A program made the position numbers and the translations under genes. The notes beneath the pieces were generated by a model that saw only the letters and a program-made list of their open reading frames with translations, was not told the origin of the DNA and did no database searches. Shown here piece after piece: positions 58,554 through 64,000 of a stretch of 64,000 nucleotides of DNA (the first letter of the stretch is position 1; each line of letters begins with the position of its first letter). The stretch lies in assembly GCA_947462105.1 (NCBI GenBank), contig CANHNJ010000014.1, positions 1 to 64,000 on the forward strand. The letters are read 5' to 3'. This DNA is from Alphaproteobacteria bacterium. Lineage in GTDB: Bacteria; Pseudomonadota; Alphaproteobacteria; Micropepsales; Micropepsaceae.

Positions 58554-58832
58554 ATGCGCTGGCGCTTTCCCGTCTGGCTCCTGCTGTCGGCGGTGCTGAC
58601 CATCGCCTGGTGGACCGCCGCGCCGCACCTGTTCCGTGTTGGCAGCGTGCCGATGGGTCTGGGCCTGCGTCAGGGCGTGCCCATCGCGGTGAACCTCGCC
58701 TTGGCTTGGGCGTTCGGCCTGCTGGGCCCCCGCACGCCCGGCCCCGCCTTCGTGGCGGTGGTGATGACGGCGGTGGCGCTGCCCTATGCGCTGCTTACCC
58801 TGCTGCTGATCGCGGGCCGGGTCTTCGCCTGA
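58554..58832 (+). CDS. Small two- to three-helix membrane protein
   Basis: A 92-residue hydrophobic protein. Segments [30 protein letters not shown]-like sequence and [20 protein letters not shown] suggest two or three membrane helices. No motif or family is recognised. The ribosome-binding site is weak. It sits between pyrE and pdxJ, probably in their transcript. Confidence 0.6.
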   Translation: MRWRFPVWLLLSAVLTIAWWTAAPHLFRVGSVPMGLGLRQGVPIAVNLALAWAFGLLGPRTPGPAFVAVVMTAVALPYALLTLLLIAGRVFA

Positions 58833-58995
58833 CGCGGGGCGCATCTGTCTGCGGCGCGGCTATCCGCCTTGTCCGCTTGCGCTAGGATGCCCATATCGGG
58901 CGGACACCGCCGTCCCTTGTCCCAGTTCTTGGGGAGGGGGAGGGGGGGAGAGGCGGAAACGGACAAACGAAGATTGGGAAAGTCCATATACTTCA

Positions 58996-59760
58996 ATGAC
59001 TAGACTTCGCCTTGGCGTGAACATCGATCATGTGGCGACCGTGCGCAACGCACGCGGCGGCGACAATCCCGATCCGGTGCGCGCCGCGCGGCTGGCGCAG
59101 GAAGCGGGCGCCGACGGCATCACCGCCCATCTGCGCGAAGACCGCCGCCACATCTCCGACGCCGATATCGCGGCGCTGTCGAAAGCCTTGCGCATCCCGC
59201 TCAATCTCGAGATGGCGGCGACCGGCGAGATGCTGGCCATCGCGCTGAAGCACAGGCCGCATGCCGCCTGCATCGTGCCGGAGAAGCGCGAGGAACGCAC
59301 CACCGAGGGCGGCATCGACGCCGCCGGGCAGTTCGACCGCCTCAAGCCGATGGTGGAAAAGATGGTGGCCGCCGGTATCCGCGTCTCCATGTTCATCGAG
59401 CCCGACGCCAGGCAGATCGATGCCAGCAAGGCGCTGTGTGCGCCGGTGATCGAACTCCACACCGGCGCCTATGCCCATGCCAGCGGCGAAGCCCAGGCGC
59501 GCGAACTGGCGCGCCTGCGCGAGGCGGCCGCCTATGGCGCCGCGCTGGGGCTGGAGATCCATGCCGGGCATGGGCTCACCTATGACAATGTCGCGCCCAT
59601 CGCCGCGATCCCGCAGATCGTCGAACTGAACATCGGCCATTTCCTGATCGGCGAGGCGATCTTTGTCGGGCTCAACAACGCGATGGCGCGGATGCGCGGC
59701 ATGATGCGCGAGGCGGGCCGCGAGGTCGGCTTCGCCAAGGGCGACCGGGCGCCATCATGA
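58996..59760 (+). CDS. pdxJ: Pyridoxine 5'-phosphate synthase
   Basis: A 254-residue TIM-barrel enzyme that condenses 3-amino-2-oxopropyl phosphate with deoxyxylulose phosphate to give PNP. The start [33 protein letters not shown] and the ending [15 protein letters not shown] are typical. The stop overlaps acpS (ATGA), a gene pair widely conserved in proteobacteria. Confidence 0.97.
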   Translation: MTRLRLGVNIDHVATVRNARGGDNPDPVRAARLAQEAGADGITAHLREDRRHISDADIAALSKALRIPLNLEMAATGEMLAIALKHRPHAACIVPEKREERTTEGGIDAAGQFDRLKPMVEKMVAAGIRVSMFIEPDARQIDASKALCAPVIELHTGAYAHASGEAQARELARLREAAAYGAALGLEIHAGHGLTYDNVAPIAAIPQIVELNIGHFLIGEAIFVGLNNAMARMRGMMREAGREVGFAKGDRAPS

Positions 59761-60173
59761 TCATCGGCCTGGGCAGCGACCTCATCGATATCCGCCGCAT
59801 CGAGAAGACGCTCGAGAAGCAGGGCGACCGTTTCATCAAGCGTCTCTTCACCGAGATCGAGCAGGCCAAGTCCGAGCGCCGCGCCGCCACCGCGAATGGC
59901 CGCGCCGCCAGCTACGCCAAGCGCTTCGCCGCCAAGGAAGCCTGCGCCAAGGCGCTGGGCACCGGCCTGAACCGGGGCGTCTATTGGCGCGACATGGGGG
60001 TGGTGAACCTGCCCGGCGGTGCGCCTACGATGGCGCTGACCGGCGGGGCGCTGGCGCGGTTACAGGCGATCACGCCACCCGGCCATCGCGCACAGATTGC
60101 GCTGACCATCACCGACGACTTCCCGCTGGCCCAGGCCGTCGTCATCATTTCGGCAATTCCTTCAGGGAATTAA
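59757..60173 (+). CDS. acpS: Holo-[acyl-carrier-protein] synthase
   Basis: A 138-residue enzyme that moves the 4'-phosphopantetheine group from CoA to acyl carrier protein. The magnesium aspartate is in [18 protein letters not shown], and the second acidic residue in [15 protein letters not shown]. An insertion near residues 35-50 ([14 protein letters not shown]) is typical of Alphaproteobacteria. Coupled to pdxJ. Confidence 0.95.
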   Translation: MIIGLGSDLIDIRRIEKTLEKQGDRFIKRLFTEIEQAKSERRAATANGRAASYAKRFAAKEACAKALGTGLNRGVYWRDMGVVNLPGGAPTMALTGGALARLQAITPPGHRAQIALTITDDFPLAQAVVIISAIPSGN

Positions 60174-60260
60174 GGGCCCGAAGCCGCAACGCGCCTTGAC
60201 AGGGGCGGCTGGCTGCCGCTTCTGTCCGCCCGTTCCAGAAAGACCGCCCAGATTCCCTTC

Positions 60261-61016
60261 ATGTCCGACGAAACCAAGCCCAAAACCGAGGATTCCTGGC
60301 TGGAGCTGGCCAAGACCGTGATCTATGCCGGCGCCATTGCGCTGGTGATCCGCACCTTCATCTTCCAGCCCTTCAACATCCCGTCGGCCTCGATGGAAGC
60401 GACGCTGCTGGTCGGCGACTATCTCTTCGTGGAGAAATTCTCCTACGGCTATTCGCGCTACACCTTCCCCTTTGGCGCGGGCCCGGTTGGCCCGGCGCTG
60501 CAGGGCCGCTTCCCCGACTTCAAGCCGGCGCGCGGTGACGTCATCGTCTTCAAGTTCCCGCGCGACAATTCCACCGACTTCATCAAGCGGCTGATCGGCC
60601 TGCCGGGCGACCGCATCCAGATGCACGACGGCATCCTCTACATCAACGACAAGGTGGTGCCGAAGATCCGCGTCGAGGACTATGTCGAGACCGTGGACGG
60701 GATCGAGAACCGCGTGCCGCAGTTTCGCGAGACGCTGCCCAATGGCAAGAGCTATCTCACGCTCGACCATGAGCCCTACAATCCCGGCGACAATACCGGC
60801 GTCTACACGGTCCCTGCGGGCCACTACTTCATGATGGGCGACAACCGCGACAATTCCGACGACAGCCGCATGGGCGTCGGCTATGTCCCGGCCGACAATC
60901 TGGAAGGCAAGGCGCTGTTCCGTTTCTTCTCGGTGGACGGTTCGGCCCATTGGTGGGAAGTGTGGAGGTGGCCGCTGGCCATCCGCTATTCCCGCCTCTT
61001 CACGCTGATTGACTAG
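60261..61016 (+). CDS. lepB: Signal peptidase I
   Basis: A 251-residue inner-membrane protease that removes signal peptides. One N-terminal membrane segment (VIYAGAIALVIRTFIF) precedes the catalytic serine at 44 in NIPSASMEATLLVGDYLFV and the general-base lysine at 109 in FIKRLIGLPGDRI. GDNRDNSDDSR is conserved box E. Its stop codon lies within a perfect hairpin ahead of rnc. Confidence 0.96.
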   Translation: MSDETKPKTEDSWLELAKTVIYAGAIALVIRTFIFQPFNIPSASMEATLLVGDYLFVEKFSYGYSRYTFPFGAGPVGPALQGRFPDFKPARGDVIVFKFPRDNSTDFIKRLIGLPGDRIQMHDGILYINDKVVPKIRVEDYVETVDGIENRVPQFRETLPNGKSYLTLDHEPYNPGDNTGVYTVPAGHYFMMGDNRDNSDDSRMGVGYVPADNLEGKALFRFFSVDGSAHWWEVWRWPLAIRYSRLFTLID

Positions 61017-61047
61017 CGTATTTTCGCGGTTCGCGAAAATACGCTAG
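61013..61047 (+). promoter_or_regulatory. Perfect 16-bp hairpin between lepB and rnc
   Basis: CTAGCGTATTTTCGCG (61013-61028) is perfectly complementary to 61032-61047, with a GTT loop. It includes the lepB stop codon and ends eight bases before the rnc ATG. No T-run follows, so it is not a standard terminator. It could be cut by RNase III, affect rnc translation or protect upstream RNA. Confidence 0.75.
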
Positions 61048-61055
61048 ATTCTTGT

Positions 61056-61778
61056 ATGGTCGCGGTTCCGGACGGAAAAACCGCTGCAGACTTTTCCTGG
61101 AACCGCTCCTTGGACTCTCTCGAAGAAAAACTCGGCCACGTCTTCTCTGACAAGGCGTTGCTGCGCCGTGCGCTCACCCATGCGTCCGCCGACGCCGCCG
61201 TTTCCAACGAACGGCTGGAATTCCTTGGCGACCGGGTGCTGGGGCTGGTGGTGGCGGAAAAGCTGCACGGCCTTTATCCCGCCGACGCCGAAGGTGTGCT
61301 GGCATTGAAGTTCAATGCCCTGGCGCGCGGCGCGTCCTGCGCCCGCGCAGCGGAAGCCGCCGGCCTGGCCGAGCATCTCATTCTGGCCCAGTCGGAACAG
61401 ATGAGCGGCGGCCGCGCCAAGCCTGCGATCCTGTCGGGCCTGTGCGAAGCGGTGATCGCGGCGCTCTATCTCGATGGCGGGCTGGATGCGGCGCGGCGCT
61501 TCATCGAGAAATACTGGGCAGGCCAGTTTGAAAGCCTGACCATGGAAATGCGGGACGCCAAGACGCGGCTGCAGGAATGGAGCCAGGGCAGGGGGCGCGG
61601 CGAAAGCGGCGCACCGGTCTATACGCTGGTCTCGCGCAAGGGCCCGGACCACGCGCCGCGCTTTACGGTCGAGGCCAAGGTGACCGGCCACGAACCCTCC
61701 ACCGGCGAGGGCAGCTCCAAGCGCGAGGCGGAGCAGGACGCCGCCGCCAATCTGCTCGCCCGGGTGCAGCCGCAATGA
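61056..61778 (+). CDS. rnc: Ribonuclease III
   Basis: A 240-residue double-strand-specific RNase that processes rRNA precursors. The RNase III signature NERLEFLGDRVLGL starts near residue 51, with catalytic acidic residues, and the second metal site is near SGLCEAVIAALYLDGG. The C-terminal double-stranded RNA-binding domain has GPDHAPRFTVEAKVTG and GSSKREAEQDAAANLL. The ATG at 61056 has no clear ribosome-binding site between it and the upstream hairpin. The stop overlaps era (ATGA). Confidence 0.96.
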   Translation: MVAVPDGKTAADFSWNRSLDSLEEKLGHVFSDKALLRRALTHASADAAVSNERLEFLGDRVLGLVVAEKLHGLYPADAEGVLALKFNALARGASCARAAEAAGLAEHLILAQSEQMSGGRAKPAILSGLCEAVIAALYLDGGLDAARRFIEKYWAGQFESLTMEMRDAKTRLQEWSQGRGRGESGAPVYTLVSRKGPDHAPRFTVEAKVTGHEPSTGEGSSKREAEQDAAANLLARVQPQ

Positions 61779-62707
61779 CGGACACGCCCACCCGCTGCGG
61801 CTTTGCCGCCATCATCGGTGCGCCCAATGCCGGCAAGTCCACGCTGGTCAACGCGCTGGTCGGCACCAAGGTCGCGATCGTCAGTCCCAAGGTGCAGACC
61901 ACCCGCATGAATGTGCGCGGCATCGTCATGCGCCAGGAAAGCCAGATCGTCTTCGTCGACACGCCGGGCATCTTCCGCCCGCGCCGCCGCCTGGACCGCG
62001 CCATGGTCGGCGCCGCCTGGAGTGGGGCGCAGGAAGCCGACGCCATCATCCTGGTGGTGGACGCCGCCGACCTCACCGCCGATGCGAATTCGCCCGCCGC
62101 CCGCGACACCAGGGCGATCCTGGCCGGGCTGAAGGACGGCACGAGGAAAAAGACGGCGCTCGTCCTGAACAAGATCGACGGCATGAAGCGCACCGACCTG
62201 CTGCCGCTGGTGGAGCAGTTCCATGCGGAAGCGGTGTTCGAGGATGTCTTCCTCGTCTCTGCCCTGAAGAAGCAGGGGCTGGAAGAAGTGCTGGAATGGA
62301 CCCGCGCCCGCATGCCGCCGGGCCCCTGGCACTATCCGGAAGACGAGGCCGCCGACATGCCCGCGCGCCTGCTGGCGTCGGAAGTGACGCGCGAGAAAAT
62401 CTACCTGCGCCTGCATGACGAGCTGCCCTATGCCGCCACGGTCGAAACCGAGAAGTGGGAAGACCGCAAGGATGGCTCGGTCAAGATCGACCAGGTGATC
62501 TATATCCAGCGCGAAGGCCAGAAGGCGATCGTGCTGGGCAAGGGCGGCTCGACGATCAAGAAGATCGGCGAGCTGGCGCGCACCGACCTGGAAGAGATGT
62601 TCGGACGCCGTGTCCACCTCTTCCTGTTCGTCAAGGTGCGCGAGGACTGGGCCGAGCAGCGCGAGCATTACCGCGAGATGGGTCTCGAATTCCCGCCGGA
62701 CGAGTAG
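61775..62707 (+). CDS. era: GTPase Era
   Basis: A 310-residue GTPase that binds 16S rRNA and helps 30S maturation. G1 is GAPNAGKST at 15-23, G3 is DTPGIF, G4 is LNKID, and the C-terminal KH domain has IVLGKGGSTIKKIGELARTD. It is coupled to rnc, a classic pairing. Confidence 0.97.
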   Translation: MTDTPTRCGFAAIIGAPNAGKSTLVNALVGTKVAIVSPKVQTTRMNVRGIVMRQESQIVFVDTPGIFRPRRRLDRAMVGAAWSGAQEADAIILVVDAADLTADANSPAARDTRAILAGLKDGTRKKTALVLNKIDGMKRTDLLPLVEQFHAEAVFEDVFLVSALKKQGLEEVLEWTRARMPPGPWHYPEDEAADMPARLLASEVTREKIYLRLHDELPYAATVETEKWEDRKDGSVKIDQVIYIQREGQKAIVLGKGGSTIKKIGELARTDLEEMFGRRVHLFLFVKVREDWAEQREHYREMGLEFPPDE

Positions 62708-62708
62708 A

Positions 62709-63443
62709 ATGGAATGGTCCGATAGCGCCATCGTGCTCGCCACCCGCCCGCATGGCGAGAATGGCGTCATCATGGAACTGCTGACGCGGGAGCATGGCCG
62801 CCACATGGGGCTGGTGCATGGCGGCACTTCGCGCCGCACCCGTCCCACGCTGCAGCCGGGCAATACGCTGGATGTGCATTGGCGCGGCCGCCTGGCCGAA
62901 CATCTGGGCAGCTATACCGCCGAGCTGGCGACGGCCCGCGCCGGGTCGCTGATGGAAGGGCGCGACAGTCTCAAGGGGCTCAACGCCTTCACCGCGATCT
63001 GCGGCGCCGCGCTGCCGGAGCGCCAGTCCTATCCGCCGGTCTTCGTCGTGGGCGAAATCCTGCTCGACGCCATGATGGCCTCGGCCCCGTCGCACTGGCT
63101 GCCGCTCTATGCGCGCTGGGAAGCGGGCCTGCTGGAGGCGCTGGGCTTCGGCCTCGATCTTGGCGAATGTGCCGCCACCGGCTCCACCGATGAACTGATC
63201 TATGTTTCGCCGCGTTCGGGCCGCGCCGTCTCCAAGGCCGGGGCCGGCATCTATGCCAGCCGGCTGTTCAAGCTGCCGGCTTTTCTCAACGGTGACGCCG
63301 CATCCGATCCCATGCCGGCTGAAACCCTGGAGGCTCTGCGCATGACCGGGCATTTCCTGCTGGAACGGGTGCTGGAGCCCAATGGCGCGGCAATGCCGCA
63401 GGCCCGTATCCGGCTCGATTCCCTCATTGCCGAATCGCGTTAG
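62709..63443 (+). CDS. recO: DNA repair protein RecO
   Basis: A 244-residue protein of the RecFOR pathway that loads RecA on SSB-coated gaps. The N-terminal OB fold starts MEWSDSAIVLATRPHGENGV and has HGGTSRRTRPTLQPGNTLDV; a helical C-terminal domain follows. The start is one base after the era stop. Zinc cysteines seen in some RecO proteins are not evident. Confidence 0.94.
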   Translation: MEWSDSAIVLATRPHGENGVIMELLTREHGRHMGLVHGGTSRRTRPTLQPGNTLDVHWRGRLAEHLGSYTAELATARAGSLMEGRDSLKGLNAFTAICGAALPERQSYPPVFVVGEILLDAMMASAPSHWLPLYARWEAGLLEALGFGLDLGECAATGSTDELIYVSPRSGRAVSKAGAGIYASRLFKLPAFLNGDAASDPMPAETLEALRMTGHFLLERVLEPNGAAMPQARIRLDSLIAESR

Positions 63444-63452
63444 AACCCGGGC

Positions 63453-64000
63453 ATGGCGACCGCAGCTTTACCTGTTGACGACATCCGCTCCGAACAGCTC
63501 GGCAAGGCCCTGTCGGAGCGCTATCTCGCCTATGCGCTGTCCACCATCACCCAGCGCGCCCTGCCGGATGCGCGCGACGGGCTGAAACCCGTTCATCGCC
63601 GCATCCTCTATGGCATGGCGCGGCTGCGGCTCGATCCCGGTGCGGCGTTCAAGAAGTCGGCCAAGGTGGTGGGCGACGTGATGGGCGGCTTCCATCCGCA
63701 TGGCGACCAGGCGATCTATGACGCGCTGGTGCGGCTGGCGCAGGATTTCTCCGTCCGCTATCCGCTGGTCGAAGGCCAGGGCAATTTCGGCAATGTCGAT
63801 GGCGATAACGCCGCCGCCATGCGCTACACCGAAAGCCGTCTCACCGAAGTCGCCAAGGCGCTGCTCGAAGGCCTCGACGAGGATTCAGTCGATTTCCGTC
63901 CCAATTATGACGGTTCGGAAGAAGAGCCGGTGGTGCTGCCCGCCGCCTTCCCGAACCTGCTGGCCAATGGTTCTAACGGCATCGCCGTGGGCATGGCGAC
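63453..64000 (+). CDS. parC: DNA topoisomerase IV subunit A, 5' part
   Basis: The first 182 codons of ParC, cut by the right edge. It has [36 protein letters not shown] and the catalytic tyrosine at 125 in [13 protein letters not shown]. It is ParC rather than GyrA on context (after recO) and by sequence; topoisomerase IV unlinks daughter chromosomes. The quinolone-resistance region is [20 protein letters not shown]. Confidence 0.93.
   Translation, partial: MATAALPVDDIRSEQLGKALSERYLAYALSTITQRALPDARDGLKPVHRRILYGMARLRLDPGAAFKKSAKVVGDVMGGFHPHGDQAIYDALVRLAQDFSVRYPLVEGQGNFGNVDGDNAAAMRYTESRLTEVAKALLEGLDEDSVDFRPNYDGSEEEPVVLPAAFPNLLANGSNGIAVGMA

Overview
The window is a gene-dense, GC-rich stretch of an alphaproteobacterial chromosome that almost certainly spans the region of the replication origin. 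The lineage is read from gene order and family content: dnaA, dnaN, recF and gyrB lie close together; rpsT, echA, mutM, ubiE, ubiB, coaBC and dut lie on the other side of dnaA; and the blocks gatCAB, topA-rnr-rpmG, pyrBC-plsY-dprA and rpoZ-rsh-pyrE-pdxJ-acpS-lepB-rnc-era-recO-parC all have typical alphaproteobacterial content. A lineage near Rhizomicrobium/Micropepsales or Caulobacterales would fit, but I cannot fix the genus from the sequence alone. No rRNA, tRNA, CRISPR array, insertion sequence or prophage was seen.

Layout. 1-6242 (mostly +): end of a DUF6491-like gene, a palindromic intergenic element, a TrmH-type RNA methyltransferase, an ABC-2 exporter, an IalB-like secreted protein, rlmN, a small unknown gene and argG. 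6243-15713 (mostly -): a DUF4236/SH3 protein coupled to gyrB, then recF, dnaN, a plus-strand membrane protein-XRE pair, a minus-strand BcrA-like ABC exporter, and dnaA. The exporter and the regulator pair separate dnaA from dnaN. 15786-17031: a rhodanese gene, an AT-rich 480-bp gap with origin-like features, and rpsT. 17042-26655: echA, mutM, ubiE-ubiB, a MATE pump with an apparent leader-peptide attenuator, a glycerophosphodiesterase and the coaBC-dut-rrf2-cysK operon. 26829-35794: an esterase interrupted by an amber codon, a lipid kinase, glpD, rpmG, rnr and topA. 36052-45694: a small gene, dprA, plsY, pyrC, pyrB, a small secreted protein, an MFS transporter, ruvX and gatCAB. 45695-54871: a 25-residue lysine-rich peptide gene, a GST, a frameshifted Sel1 gene, a lytic transglycosylase, dapA-smpB, a molybdopterin oxidoreductase, a family 5 uracil-DNA glycosylase, an NYN nuclease, folK, a cytochrome c and a bicupin. 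55067-64000 (+): rpoZ, rsh, pyrE, a small membrane protein, pdxJ, acpS, lepB, rnc, era, recO and the start of parC.

Most genes are housekeeping: replication and repair, translation, nucleotide and cofactor synthesis, and envelope processes. Many are translationally coupled (ATGA or TAATG overlaps). The most interesting non-routine items are regulatory: (i) a short, strongly translated leader ORF followed by mutually exclusive antiterminator and terminator hairpins ahead of the MATE gene; (ii) a perfect 16-bp hairpin directly ahead of the RNase III gene; (iii) the origin-like gap beside dnaA and rpsT; (iv) a minimal lysine-rich peptide gene; and (v) two apparently recent lesions, an amber codon and a frameshift, in otherwise intact genes.
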